The notes: generated from the letters alone by a model not told the origin. A DNA stretch of 64,000 nucleotides from Alistipes sp. (GCA_017474235.1 JAFVIB010000002.1:1-64000); one strand, 5' to 3'; positions 1-8,746 are shown, counted from the first letter of the stretch. A program made the numbers and translations.

Positions 1-6
1 AATTAT

Positions 7-107
7 TTTAGGGTTGTTTTGTGGCTATTTTTTTCGTTTGATTTGAGGCGCATAGGGGCTCCTATGTAACGAGAATCAGACGAAAAAAGAGTCGTAAACA
101 ACCTAAA
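7..107. repeat. Long imperfect hairpin upstream of glpA
   Basis: About 100 nt folds into one long stem. The ends pair (TTTTAGGGTTGTTT with AAACAACCTAAAA), a second block pairs (TTTTTTCGTTTGATT with AATCAGACGAAAAAA), and the apex is CATAGG-GGCT-CCTATG. It probably terminates or processes a transcript entering from outside the window, or is a dispersed palindromic unit. The rest of 1-399 is AT-rich and shows only the glpA promoter; I see no gene there. Confidence 0.55.
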
Positions 108-348
108 AGAACGAGATAAATAAATTTTAAACAGCTTCTAATGTTAATCAAATTTGGATTTTTTATTGTGGCTGCATAGTGCAAAATTGTTCTATTTTTT
201 CTTGTTTCGGTTTGTGTTGGGATAAAAGTCAACAAAAAGATAGGTATTTATACTTAATCTTCATATCGGTCTTTGTTTTTCTTTTCTTTTTCTCGCAAAA
301 AATTTTAAAAAAAATGTTTTTGCGCTTTTTTTGTGTTTGTTTTTGTTG

Positions 349-356
349 TAACTTTG
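349..356 (+). promoter_or_regulatory. glpA -7 box
   Basis: TAACTTTG matches the Bacteroidetes -7 consensus TAnnTTTG and lies 43 nt before the glpA start. The upstream -33 TTTG is not at the ideal spacing; the region is a T-rich run. Confidence 0.55.
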
Positions 357-399
357 CGGCATATACGGGTGTATAGTTGAAAAACACACATTATCATAG

Positions 400-2016
400 A
401 TGAATAGCGAATTTGATGTAATCATTATCGGAGGTGGAGCTACGGGAGCCGGCGTTGCTCGAGACTGCGCGTTGCGTGGTATTCGTGCGCTACTCATTGA
501 GCGTCATGACATTGCTACCGGAGCTACAGGTCGTAACCACGGATTGTTGCACTCAGGCGCGCGTTATGCTGTAAATGACCGCGAGAGTGCAGAGGAGTGT
601 ATTAAGGAGAATATGATTCTGCGTCGTATTGCTTCACACTGTGTGGAGGATACGGGTGGACTCTTTATTACTCTGCCGGAGGATAGCCTTGAGTTTCAGG
701 CTAAGTTTATAGAGTCTTGTCTTGCGGCGGGTATCTCTGCCGAGGCTATAGACCCTAAGCAGGCTATGCTGTTGGAGCCATCTGTAAATCCTACTCTGAT
801 AGGTGCTGTAAAGGTGCCTGACGGCTCGGTTGATCCGTTCCGCCTTACTGCTGCCAATATTATGGATGCTCGTCTGCACGGAGCAAAGGTGCTTACCTAT
901 ACTCGTGTTGATGATTTGATTGTCGAGAGTGGCAGGGTTGTAGGTGTAAAGGTTACCAACACCGTTTCGGGCGAGAAGGGCGAGTATCGCGCTGCGATAA
1001 CTGTCAATGCGTGCGGTATTTGGGGTCGAGATTTGGCTGCCAAGGCGGGTATTACAATCAATATGTTGCCTGCAAAGGGTGCTCTGCTTGTCTTTGGTCA
1101 TCGTGTTAATAATGTTGTGATAAATCGTTGTCGTAAGCCGGCAGATGCAGATATTCTTGTGCCGGGTGACAATATTACCGTTATCGGAACTACATCGAGC
1201 AAGATACCGTTTGATCAGTGTGACAATATGTATGTTACACGCGATGAGGTTGATCTGTTGCTGCGTGAGGGTAGTATGCTTGCCCCTGCGCTCAATCATA
1301 CCCGTATCCTGAGAGCTTATGCGGGTGTTCGTCCGTTGGTAGCTTCAGATGATGATCCGAGTGGTCGTAGCGTGAGCCGCGGTATTGTGGTGCTTGACCA
1401 CGCTACTCGTGATGGTGTAGAGGGTTTTGTTACTATTACAGGTGGAAAGTTGATGACCTACCGTCTTATGGCGGAGTGGACTGTCGATCTTATCTGTAAG
1501 AAGCTAAATATAGATGCAAAGTGTACAACTGCCGAGGCTCTTCTTCCGGGTGCTATGCAAAAGTCAAACAACAATGACTGTAAGCGCACAACAGTCATTG
1601 GTTGCGGAGCGAAGGGCTCGGCTTTCTATCGCCATGGCACTGCGGCAGCGAAGATAGATAACTCTACGGCAGCCAAGCGCGCACTTGTCTGTGAGTGCGA
1701 GCAGGTCTCTGTGGGCGAGGTAGAGTATGCTGTTGAAAATTTGGGTGTAAACAACCTTGTCGATCTCCGTCGTCGTACCCGTGTGGGTATGGGAACTTGT
1801 CAGGGCGAGCTTTGTGCTTGTCGTGCAGCCTCTGTAATGGCTGCTTGTGGCAAGATTGGCACAGCTCAGGCAAAGGCAGACCTAAAGAGCTTTGTTACAG
1901 AGCGTTGGAAGGGTATGTCTGCTGTTGCGTGGGGCGATACAATGCGTGAGGGCGAGTTGCTCTGCTGGCTCTATGACGGAGTGTGTGATTTGTCTAATCA
2001 GAAAAAGGAGGAGTAA
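400..2016 (+). CDS. glpA: Anaerobic glycerol-3-phosphate dehydrogenase subunit A
   Basis: FAD enzyme that oxidises glycerol-3-phosphate to dihydroxyacetone phosphate on the inner membrane face. The 538-aa length is close to family size. The FAD dinucleotide motif GGGATGAG lies at residues 11-18. The C-terminal part is a Bfd-like [2Fe-2S] domain with Cys431, Cys433, Cys467 and Cys472 (CEC ... CxxxxC). This domain separates GlpA from the aerobic GlpD enzyme. It is the first gene of a three-gene operon: glpB starts 2 bp after its stop, and the glpB ribosome site AAGGAGGAG covers the glpA stop codon, so the two are probably translationally coupled. No glycerol kinase or facilitator is in the window, so the substrate supply is not visible apart from a glycerophosphodiesterase at 61.4 kb. 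Confidence 0.95.
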   Translation: MNSEFDVIIIGGGATGAGVARDCALRGIRALLIERHDIATGATGRNHGLLHSGARYAVNDRESAEECIKENMILRRIASHCVEDTGGLFITLPEDSLEFQAKFIESCLAAGISAEAIDPKQAMLLEPSVNPTLIGAVKVPDGSVDPFRLTAANIMDARLHGAKVLTYTRVDDLIVESGRVVGVKVTNTVSGEKGEYRAAITVNACGIWGRDLAAKAGITINMLPAKGALLVFGHRVNNVVINRCRKPADADILVPGDNITVIGTTSSKIPFDQCDNMYVTRDEVDLLLREGSMLAPALNHTRILRAYAGVRPLVASDDDPSGRSVSRGIVVLDHATRDGVEGFVTITGGKLMTYRLMAEWTVDLICKKLNIDAKCTTAEALLPGAMQKSNNNDCKRTTVIGCGAKGSAFYRHGTAAAKIDNSTAAKRALVCECEQVSVGEVEYAVENLGVNNLVDLRRRTRVGMGTCQGELCACRAASVMAACGKIGTAQAKADLKSFVTERWKGMSAVAWGDTMREGELLCWLYDGVCDLSNQKKEE

Positions 2017-2017
2017 G

Positions 2018-3232
2018 ATGAGATTCGATACAGTAATTATTGGCGGCGGTCTTTCAGCACTTGTTTGCGGTATTGAACTTGCCCGTAACGGTAAGAGGGT
2101 TGCTGTTGTGGCAAAGGGTCACAGTTCACTTCACTTCTCAAGTGGCAGCTTCGGATTGTATAATGCTGAGCATCCTCTGAAGGCTATAGCAGAGCTTGCA
2201 CCGACTCATCCATACTCAAAAATCGGTGTTGAGCGCGTTGAGGCATTGGCTGCAAAGGCAACCGAGATACTCAATGTTGCGGGTGTCTCTACAAATGGAA
2301 CAATCGAGGCAAATCACTATATAATGACTCCTACGGGAGCTCTTCGTCCTTGCTGGCTCTCTTTGGAGGGTACTGTTACGGCAGCGAGTGATAAGAGTCT
2401 CGATTTTAAGAGTGCGGCGATACTCTATCCGGAGGGATTTTTGGACTTCTATACTCAGTTTGTATCAGACGAGTTGCAAGGCTTGGGTGTAAATACTTCA
2501 CTGCATAGCTTTGCGCTGCCAGAACTCTCTATTCGTCGTAATAACCCTACCGAGATGCGCTCTGTGGCTGTTGCCCGTGCGCTTGATAAGGAGGAGAATA
2601 TCCTCGCTCTGGCAAATATCATCTCTCACAAGACCGGCGATGCAGAGGTTGTGATTATGCCGTCAGTGTTGGGCTTTGTCAAGAGCGATGTTCAGAGCCG
2701 ACTGGAGAAGATTTCAGGTAAGAGAATCCTTACAGTACCAACTCTGCCACCTTCTGTTGAGGGTATTAAGGTCGAGCGCGCACTGCGTACAACATTTGAG
2801 CGAATGGGTGGTGTGATATTTAATGGTCAGACCGTAGTCTCTTATGCAAAGGAGGAGAATGTTGTTGCTACGGTTACGACAGATAAGTATGTAACCCTTA
2901 CAGCTGAGGAGTTTGTCCTCTCGGCCGGTAGCTTTATCGGTGGCGGTCTTGAGTCTGATCGCAATAGTATTGTCGAGCCTGTTTTTGGTGTTGATGTAGC
3001 TGCACCACAGGGTGAGTTTACAACACGCGACATCTTTGAGCCACAGCCATTTATGAGTGCAGGCGTTGTTACTGATAACTCGTTTAAGGCACTTTGCGGC
3101 GGCACTCCGATAGATAATCTCTATGCTTGTGGCGCGATACTGAGCGGCTTTAATGGTGTCAAAGAGGGTTGCGGTGCAGGTGTTGCAATGGTTACTGCAT
3201 TAGAGGTTGCAGAGAATATTTTAAATAAGTAG
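2018..3232 (+). CDS. glpB: Anaerobic glycerol-3-phosphate dehydrogenase subunit B
   Basis: Flavoprotein subunit that links GlpA to the iron-sulfur subunit GlpC. I chose the ATG at 2018, 2 bp after glpA, because the protein then starts MRFDTVIIGGGLSAL with the FAD-binding beta-alpha-beta fold at its N terminus; the longer reading frame upstream only overlaps glpA. The 404-aa length fits the family. The C-terminal part (LYACGAILSGFNGVKEGCG) is the second half of the FAD site. A strong AAGGAGG precedes the start, unusual for this phylum, and marks coupling with glpA. Confidence 0.93.
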   Translation: MRFDTVIIGGGLSALVCGIELARNGKRVAVVAKGHSSLHFSSGSFGLYNAEHPLKAIAELAPTHPYSKIGVERVEALAAKATEILNVAGVSTNGTIEANHYIMTPTGALRPCWLSLEGTVTAASDKSLDFKSAAILYPEGFLDFYTQFVSDELQGLGVNTSLHSFALPELSIRRNNPTEMRSVAVARALDKEENILALANIISHKTGDAEVVIMPSVLGFVKSDVQSRLEKISGKRILTVPTLPPSVEGIKVERALRTTFERMGGVIFNGQTVVSYAKEENVVATVTTDKYVTLTAEEFVLSAGSFIGGGLESDRNSIVEPVFGVDVAAPQGEFTTRDIFEPQPFMSAGVVTDNSFKALCGGTPIDNLYACGAILSGFNGVKEGCGAGVAMVTALEVAENILNK

Positions 3233-3236
3233 AGCG

Positions 3237-4442
3237 ATGAAACAGTATAGCGAAAATAATTTCGAGCAGTGTACAAAGTGTACCGTTTGTACAACCTATT
3301 GCCCTGTTGCGGCAGTAAATCCGCTCTACCCGGGACCAAAGCACTCCGGACCCGATGGCGAGCGTCTGCGCCTTAAGAGCCCGCAGTTCTTTGATGAGAG
3401 CCTTAATATGTGCCTCAACTGTAAGCGATGTGAGGTCGCTTGCCCGTCAGATGTGCGTATTGGCGACATTATCCAGAGTGCGAGAATTAAGTATTCAGCC
3501 AAGAAACCGGGTCTGCGTGAGTTTACACTCGCAAATACCGACCTTGTAGGCTCTGTGGCAACTCTTGCAGCTCCCGTTGTTAATGCAACTCTCGGTCTTA
3601 AGCCTGTGCGACATATTGTCGAGGGTGTGATGAATATCGACCACCGCCGTATCTTCCCTAAGTATGCCTTTGGCACTTTCGAGGGCTGGATGCGTAAGCA
3701 GCGTAAGGCTCAGGCAAAGTTCGCAAAGCAGGTTGCATACTTCCACGGTTGCTATGTAAACTATAATAATCCGCCACTCGGTCAGGCTTTTGTTAAGGTG
3801 CTCAATGCCCTCGGCTATGGCGTGCAACTTCTTGAAAATGAGAAGTGTTGCGGTGTGGCTCTGATATCTAATGGCTTTATCAATAAGGCTACAAAGCAGG
3901 CTAAGTCAAACCTCGAATCTATCCGCAAAGCTACATCAAAGGGTCTTGATGTTGTCGCTACATCATCAACCTGTACATTCACTCTGCGCGATGAGTACGA
4001 GCATCTGCTCGGTCTTGAGAATGGCGATGTTCGTGATAATATCGACCTTGCTTGCCGATATATCTATAACCTTCTGAGTGACGGTAATAATACCCTTAAG
4101 TTTAACCCTGAGGCTCCGCGCATTAAGGTCGCTTACCATAGCCCTTGCCACTTGGAGCGTCTCGGCTGGACTCATTACTCAATAGAACTGCTTAAACTTA
4201 TCCCTAATGTAGAGCTTGTTAAGCTCGACTCGCAGTGCTGCGGTATCGCCGGTACATACGGCTTTAAGAAGGAGAACTACGCAACCTCTCAGGCTATCGG
4301 AGAGTCACTCTTCACCGCCATCGAGGCTTCAGGTTGTGACCTTGTAGCTACCGACTGCGAGACTTGTAAGTGGCAGATTGAGATGTCAACTACTAAGAAG
4401 GTGTTGCATCCCATTGAAATCCTCGCAAGCTTTTTGTTGTGA
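3237..4442 (+). CDS. glpC: Anaerobic glycerol-3-phosphate dehydrogenase subunit C
   Basis: Membrane-associated iron-sulfur subunit that passes electrons from GlpAB to menaquinone. Two [4Fe-4S] clusters are visible: Cys12, 15, 18, 22 and Cys59, 62, 65, 69. They are followed by two CCG domains with the typical CCG triplets (EKCCGVAL and SQCCGIAG) and the HxPCH-type segment HSPCHLERLG, which ligate a further cluster or haem-like centre in related heterodisulfide-reductase-type proteins. 401 aa. It starts 4 bp after glpB. The stop codon is followed immediately by the structured element at 4443-4956. Confidence 0.94.
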   Translation: MKQYSENNFEQCTKCTVCTTYCPVAAVNPLYPGPKHSGPDGERLRLKSPQFFDESLNMCLNCKRCEVACPSDVRIGDIIQSARIKYSAKKPGLREFTLANTDLVGSVATLAAPVVNATLGLKPVRHIVEGVMNIDHRRIFPKYAFGTFEGWMRKQRKAQAKFAKQVAYFHGCYVNYNNPPLGQAFVKVLNALGYGVQLLENEKCCGVALISNGFINKATKQAKSNLESIRKATSKGLDVVATSSTCTFTLRDEYEHLLGLENGDVRDNIDLACRYIYNLLSDGNNTLKFNPEAPRIKVAYHSPCHLERLGWTHYSIELLKLIPNVELVKLDSQCCGIAGTYGFKKENYATSQAIGESLFTAIEASGCDLVATDCETCKWQIEMSTTKKVLHPIEILASFLL

Positions 4443-4956
4443 TAGTGTGGCATCTACTGCCGCTAGTATATAAAACAAGCAAAGGGTCGTACGCTTAGTA
4501 CTACCCTTCGCTGTTTTATATCCCGAGCGTTGTATCTACCGCGTTCTGACAACAAAATGAGTGCAAGAAAGTATCAGAGAGCAAACTCTGACAACAAAAT
4601 GGTGCAAACTATAATCGGAGTTTAGCGTAATTAGTGGTAGATAGCGAAAAAATTGATAGCAACATAGCTGCTAATTTGCACCTCGGAGCATAGGAGGGCA
4701 GATTTCTCTGCCCTCCTATGCGACCAAGTCCCCCTTTGCCAAAGGGGGATTTAGGGGGAATGTAAATATTTTATAATATACTATCGGCGAATTGTTTTTT
4801 TCGGTTTTCAGAATCTCCGTAGGAGATGATAAAAAATAGTGCTGACTGCAAGTTTATTTGCAAAGTCAAGCACTATTTCTATCAACAGCAGTGCTGTCTG
4901 AAAACCGCTACGATTGCCGCTTTTTCGAGAAAAAGCGGGCAGTACTGCGTAGCTTA
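4443..4956. repeat. Structured intergenic element, copy A (cloverleaf core)
   Basis: No gene lies here. The stretch is homologous, block by block, to 44764-45136. In order: a head with CTGCCGCTA (to 4464); hairpin 4469-4520 (AAAGGG paired with CCCTT, inner GTAC/GTAC); a linker with TCTGACAACAAAATGGTGCA; a copy-specific insert (about 4620-4790) holding the perfect hairpins GCATAGGAGGGCAGA/TCTGCCCTCCTATGC and TCCCCCTTT/AAAGGGGGA; the cloverleaf 4802-4907; and a tail hairpin CCGCTTTTT-CGAG-AAAAAGCGG followed by AAAAGCGGGCAGTACTGCGT and AGCTTA. The cloverleaf has an outer stem 4802-4811/4898-4907 (10 perfect bp), arm 1 4813-4818/4822-4827 (GTA loop), arm 2 4834-4842/4870-4878 extended by 4844-4847/4864-4867 and by the apex CAAGTTTATTTG, and arm 3 4885-4889/4893-4897. 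It sits between convergent glpC and a nuclease gene. Confidence 0.8.
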
Positions 4957-4970
4957 TCTCAAGCGCGATA

Positions 4971-5744
4971 CTACTTATCGAAGTATAGGTTGAGCAGGTA
5001 AGCCATACGGTAGCCGGCGCGGGTCATTTGGTCGTTTACAAGGTCGCGTGACAGTTCGATAGTATTATCGTCGAGAACGACCTTATTATGAGGGTTCCAC
5101 TCATAGATAATCTTATTGCGGCTACCAATCTCTGATGCCCAATCGTTAAAGTTACCCTTTGTGATTTTCTTTATAGCGCTCTTCTTCCAAGTATCGAGCT
5201 CTGCGGCAATCTGCTCGTCGCTCTTATCCTTATGCAGCCAGCCCGGCATCTTGTCATACACGCCGTGGAAGCTATCCTGATCCTTGCCGTTGAGTTTACA
5301 TTTCCAGAAGCAGCGAGGACCCGGAACATAAGAGTGTGTAGGGCAGTGGAGGTCACCAACAAAGTGGAGAACCATTCTGAGGTTAAATATCACTGCGCTA
5401 TCTGTAAGACGCTCATACTGACGGAGGTTATAGTCAGCAATCTTCAGAGCGTGTACGCAGTCACCCTTGTAGAGGCGTGGGTTTGGATCGTAAACGCTAT
5501 CCTCATCGACATTATATACATGCCAAGCTGTTGTATAGGCGATAGGCTCATCGTGGCGGTGAATATCCATCCACACAGCCTCCTTCTTGAGGTCGTAATC
5601 CATATACTTGGCAATGTTTGCCTTTGCCTTCTCTGTGAGGTTGCGCTGTGCAATCTCGACAATTACGCGGTGTCCAACGCCACCCCAGCCAAATGCCTGA
5701 AGGCAGAGGATAGCTGCTGTCACAAATGTTAAAAATCTCTTCAT
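4971..5744 (-). CDS. Exported S1/P1-type nuclease (copy 1)
   Basis: Zinc-dependent single-strand nuclease that degrades RNA and DNA to 5'-mononucleotides outside the cytoplasm. 257 aa with an N-terminal signal peptide cleaved before Trp20. In S1/P1 enzymes the mature protein begins with that Trp, whose amino group binds zinc. The remaining zinc ligands are in register: His25, Asp60, His75, His127, Asp131, His137, His160 and Asp164 (motif HFVGDLHCPTH at 127-137). It is last in an operon with a paralogue 12 bp upstream and deoD, which points to use of extracellular nucleic acids. The two nucleases are clearly diverged, so this is an old tandem duplication. Confidence 0.9.
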   Translation of the reverse strand: MKRFLTFVTAAILCLQAFGWGGVGHRVIVEIAQRNLTEKAKANIAKYMDYDLKKEAVWMDIHRHDEPIAYTTAWHVYNVDEDSVYDPNPRLYKGDCVHALKIADYNLRQYERLTDSAVIFNLRMVLHFVGDLHCPTHSYVPGPRCFWKCKLNGKDQDSFHGVYDKMPGWLHKDKSDEQIAAELDTWKKSAIKKITKGNFNDWASEIGSRNKIIYEWNPHNKVVLDDNTIELSRDLVNDQMTRAGYRMAYLLNLYFDK

Positions 5745-5756
5745 TGTGTTGTAGTA

Positions 5757-6542
5757 TTAATGGTTAAAATATTGATTTAGCTTCTCTGCGAGTCGATAGC
5801 CGGCATTGCGCAGCTGTGTATCTATGATAGGGCGAGACTTCTCGATAGTATCGGGGTCCAAATCATAGGCAAACATCGGATTTATATCGTAAATCTTTGC
5901 GCTTACCTTTGCGGCATCATTTGCCCAATCGACAATTGAGCCTGCGGTAATCTTCTTAATCTCCTTTTTGTTCAATACATCAAGTTGCTCGGCAATTTGG
6001 TCAGCCTTGAGCTTGCTGTCATAGAGCATTCCCGGAATCTTGTCGTAGATAGGGTGGAACTTCTCCCACTCCTGACCATTCAACTTACACTTCCAAATTG
6101 TCTTTACTCCGTCAATATGGGTGTGTACAGGGCAGTGCATATCGCCCATAAAGTGGATTATCATACGCAGGTTAAAGACCACTGCGCTGTCGGTGAGCTG
6201 CTTGTAGTTCTGCTCTGCGAGGTTGTACTCCGAAATGGCGAGTGCATAGACCACATCGCCACCCTCTGCAAGGCGATAGTTCGGGTCGTAACGCAAATTC
6301 TTATCTGCCGCAAAGACATGGTAGTGTGTCGTATATGCTATCGGCTCGTCGTTGCGGTGTTTATCCATCCACACGGCGTCCTTCTTAAGATCATAGTCGA
6401 TATATTTGGCAATATTTGCTTTTGTCTTCTCTGTAAGATGTCGCTGCGCAATGGCAATAACGACTTTATGACCGATAGTTCCCCAACCAAAGGCTGTGCC
6501 GGTCAGGATAAGCGCAAAGAGTGTAAAAATGGCTCTCTTCAT
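5757..6542 (-). CDS. Exported S1/P1-type nuclease (copy 2)
   Basis: Paralogue of the next gene in the operon; 261 aa, signal peptide followed by Trp20 as presumed mature N terminus. The zinc-site residues His25, Asp60, His75, His130, Asp134 and His140 (HFMGDMHCPVH) are kept, so it should be active. The two copies match most closely over residues 19-75 and differ in the middle and in the C-terminal third, which could give different substrate preference; that is inference. It starts 6 bp after deoD ends. Confidence 0.9.
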   Translation of the reverse strand: MKRAIFTLFALILTGTAFGWGTIGHKVVIAIAQRHLTEKTKANIAKYIDYDLKKDAVWMDKHRNDEPIAYTTHYHVFAADKNLRYDPNYRLAEGGDVVYALAISEYNLAEQNYKQLTDSAVVFNLRMIIHFMGDMHCPVHTHIDGVKTIWKCKLNGQEWEKFHPIYDKIPGMLYDSKLKADQIAEQLDVLNKKEIKKITAGSIVDWANDAAKVSAKIYDINPMFAYDLDPDTIEKSRPIIDTQLRNAGYRLAEKLNQYFNH

Positions 6543-6548
6543 AGCTTG

Positions 6549-7253
6549 TTAGATAATTTCAAAAGCAATCTCCATCATATCTGTAAAGGTCTTCTCACGC
6601 TGCTCGGCTGTAGTCTCCTCGTGGGTAACCAAAGAGTCGGAGATGGTGCAGATACACAGAGCCTCATTGCCACTGCGTGCGGCATTCATATAGAGTGACG
6701 AAGCCTCCATTTCGACTGCAAGTACACCCATCTTCTGCCACTGCTTCCACGCCTCGGGGTCGTCATTGTAGAAAATTTCACTCGCCAAGATGTTACCTAC
6801 GCGGAAATTCACACCCATACTCTCAGCCTTCTCGACAGCGGCACGCAGAAGAGTGAAGTCGGCTATCGGAGCAAAGGTGCCCGGCAGACGGAACTGCGCC
6901 GCAAAGTTGGAGTTATCGCACGCACCCTGCGCGATGACAATGTCGCCAATATGCAGGTCAGGATGGTATGCTCCTGCAGAGCCTGTGCGGATAATGCGCT
7001 TTACGCCGTAGAAGTTGAACAACTCGAAGGTATAGATGCCGATAGATGATATACCCATACCGTGACCCATAACAGATACCTGCTTACCTTTATATGTGCC
7101 TGTATAGCAGTACATGCCGCGGACCTGATTGACAAGTTTCGGATTGTCGAGGTATCTCTCTGCCATGAATTTTGCACGCAGTGGATCGCCAGCCATAATA
7201 ACCTTCTGAGCAATTTCTCCGTATGCTGCGCCAATGTGTGGAGTAGGTGTCAT
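6549..7253 (-). CDS. deoD: Purine-nucleoside phosphorylase, DeoD type
   Basis: Splits purine (deoxy)nucleosides with phosphate into base and (deoxy)ribose-1-phosphate in the cytoplasm. 234 aa, typical for the hexameric DeoD type. Family segments are all visible: GHGMGISSIGIYTFELF (residues ~63-79), RTGSAGAYHPDLHIGD, VEMEASSLYMNAA (substrate-binding Met-Glu) and TISDSLVTHE with the catalytic Asp. It is first in the operon with two exported nucleases, and divergent from a purine permease, so the four genes form a path from extracellular nucleic acid to free purine base. Confidence 0.93.
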   Translation of the reverse strand: MTPTPHIGAAYGEIAQKVIMAGDPLRAKFMAERYLDNPKLVNQVRGMYCYTGTYKGKQVSVMGHGMGISSIGIYTFELFNFYGVKRIIRTGSAGAYHPDLHIGDIVIAQGACDNSNFAAQFRLPGTFAPIADFTLLRAAVEKAESMGVNFRVGNILASEIFYNDDPEAWKQWQKMGVLAVEMEASSLYMNAARSGNEALCICTISDSLVTHEETTAEQREKTFTDMMEIAFEII

Positions 7254-7279
7254 AATCTTTTAGGTTTAAGTTTAATGCA

Positions 7280-7287
7280 CAAATTTA
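7280..7287 (-). promoter_or_regulatory. deoD operon -7 box
   Basis: Reverse strand TAAATTTG, a match to TAnnTTTG, 27 nt before the deoD start. Confidence 0.45.
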
Positions 7288-7326
7288 AGGAAAATTTTCA
7301 AGAAATGCTGTCTTACTATTAAATAT

Positions 7327-7358
7327 TTTGTAAGTTCAGATAGTTTTGATTAGTTTTG
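7327..7358 (+). promoter_or_regulatory. Promoter of the purine permease gene
   Basis: TTTG (7327-7330), 20 bp, then TAGTTTTG (7351-7358), close to the TTTG-N19-TAnnTTTG consensus and 32 nt before the start codon. A second TAGTTTTG lies at 7341-7348. Confidence 0.5.
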
Positions 7359-7389
7359 CGAGGATTCTGTAAATTTTAACTTATAATAT

Positions 7390-8682
7390 ATGCTAACCAA
7401 ACTTTTCGGATTCGACTCTAAACAGACAACGGTCAGAACAGAGGTGCTTGCCGGTATAACAACATTCCTTACAATGTCATATATCCTTGCTGTCAATCCG
7501 GCAATGTTCTCCGAGTTGGAGGGTATGCCTATTGGCGCAGTCTTTACTTCGACAGCCCTTGCAGCTATTGTCGGTTGTCTTGCTATGGCATTTTGGGGAA
7601 AACTTCCATTCGGACTTGCTCCGGGAATGGGTCTGAATGCCTTTTTTGTCTATACAGTCTGTATGGGTATGGGATACTCATGGCAGTTTGCTCTCACGGC
7701 TGTATTTATTGAGGGCCTGCTCTTTATCCTTATGACTATTACAAATATCCGCGAAGCTATCGTAAATGCTATTCCGATTACCTTGAGGTATGCTATTGGT
7801 GGCGGTATCGGATTGTTTATTGCCTTTATCGGTCTGCAAAATGGCGGTGTGATTGTAGATGACCCTGCAACGCTTATTACTTTGGGTGATGTGACTTCGG
7901 GAACAGCACTACTTTCGCTTATAGGTCTGTTTATTACAGGTTTCCTCTATGCTAAGAGTGTTCGCGGTGCAATGCTTATCGGAATTCTTGTAACAACCAT
8001 TATCGGTATCCCTATGGGCATTACAGAGTTTAAGGGAGTCCTCTCTACGCCGGAGTCTATAGCTCCTATTTTCTGTAAGTTCGAGTGGCATAATATCTTC
8101 TCGCTCGATATGCTTGTGGTAGTATTTACATTCCTCTTTATCGATATGTTTGACACTGTAGGAACACTAATTGGTGTCTGTACAAAGGCAAATATGGTCG
8201 ATAACAATGGTCGCGTAATGCGTATCAAGGCGGCGTTTATGGCAGATGCTATAGCAACTACCGTAGGCGCAATGCTTGGTACATCGACAACAACAACTTA
8301 TGTTGAGAGTGCATCGGGTGTGGCACAGGGTGGTCGCTCAGGTCTTACCGCCTTTGCTATTGCGTGCTGTTTTGTTATCACACTCTTCTTCTCGCCGCTC
8401 TTCCTCTCTATCCCTGCTGCGGCAACAGCTCCGGTGCTTGTCATTGTGGGTCTGCTGATGCTTGAGCCAATCAATCGCATAGACTTTGGCAACTACTCTG
8501 AGTCTATTCCGGCATTTGTTTGTATTATCACAATGCCGCTTGCATACTCAATCTCTGACGGTATCCTGCTCGGTATGATTAGCTATGTTATTCTTAATCT
8601 GCTCTGCGGTAACTATAAGAAGATTACACCGACTATGTATATTCTTGCGGTGCTGTTTATTCTTAAGTATATATTTATCTAA
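7390..8682 (+). CDS. NCS2-family purine permease (AzgA type)
   Basis: Inner-membrane proton symporter for hypoxanthine, guanine or adenine. 430 aa with 12 or more hydrophobic segments. AzgA-type signatures are present near the N terminus (RTEVLAGITTFLTMSYILAV and LPFGLAPGMGLNAFF) and in the middle (FIDMFDTVGTLIG, then ADAIATTVGAMLGTSTTTTYVES), the segments that shape the purine site. The gene diverges from deoD and the two nucleases, which supports purine-base uptake rather than xanthine or uracil transport; the exact substrate is inferred. Confidence 0.9.
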   Translation: MLTKLFGFDSKQTTVRTEVLAGITTFLTMSYILAVNPAMFSELEGMPIGAVFTSTALAAIVGCLAMAFWGKLPFGLAPGMGLNAFFVYTVCMGMGYSWQFALTAVFIEGLLFILMTITNIREAIVNAIPITLRYAIGGGIGLFIAFIGLQNGGVIVDDPATLITLGDVTSGTALLSLIGLFITGFLYAKSVRGAMLIGILVTTIIGIPMGITEFKGVLSTPESIAPIFCKFEWHNIFSLDMLVVVFTFLFIDMFDTVGTLIGVCTKANMVDNNGRVMRIKAAFMADAIATTVGAMLGTSTTTTYVESASGVAQGGRSGLTAFAIACCFVITLFFSPLFLSIPAAATAPVLVIVGLLMLEPINRIDFGNYSESIPAFVCIITMPLAYSISDGILLGMISYVILNLLCGNYKKITPTMYILAVLFILKYIFI

Positions 8683-8746
8683 CAATTTGAGGGTAGAATA
8701 CTAAAATCGAGCATCTTCCGAAGATGTTTTGTGAATAAGCAAGGTA

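Noticed and set aside
261..497. 78-codon reverse frame at the left edge
   Set aside because: Overlaps the glpA promoter and start; Lys/Phe-rich translation of AT-rich DNA.
634..1299. 221-codon reverse frame inside glpA
   Set aside because: Shadow of glpA; no start context and no protein-like composition, while the forward frame has clear FAD motifs.
1892..2017. N-terminal extension of glpB
   Set aside because: Lies inside glpA and precedes the FAD fold; the ATG at 2018 gives the family N terminus.
3121..3339. 72-codon reverse frame across the glpB/glpC junction
   Set aside because: Antisense shadow with no features.
4579..4615. Repeated TCTGACAACAAAATG considered as CRISPR repeat or att site
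   Set aside because: Only two imperfect copies (4535 region and 4579), explained as part of the larger structured element.
5985..6698. 237-codon forward frame across the nuclease and deoD genes
   Set aside because: Antisense shadow; spans the junction of two well supported genes.
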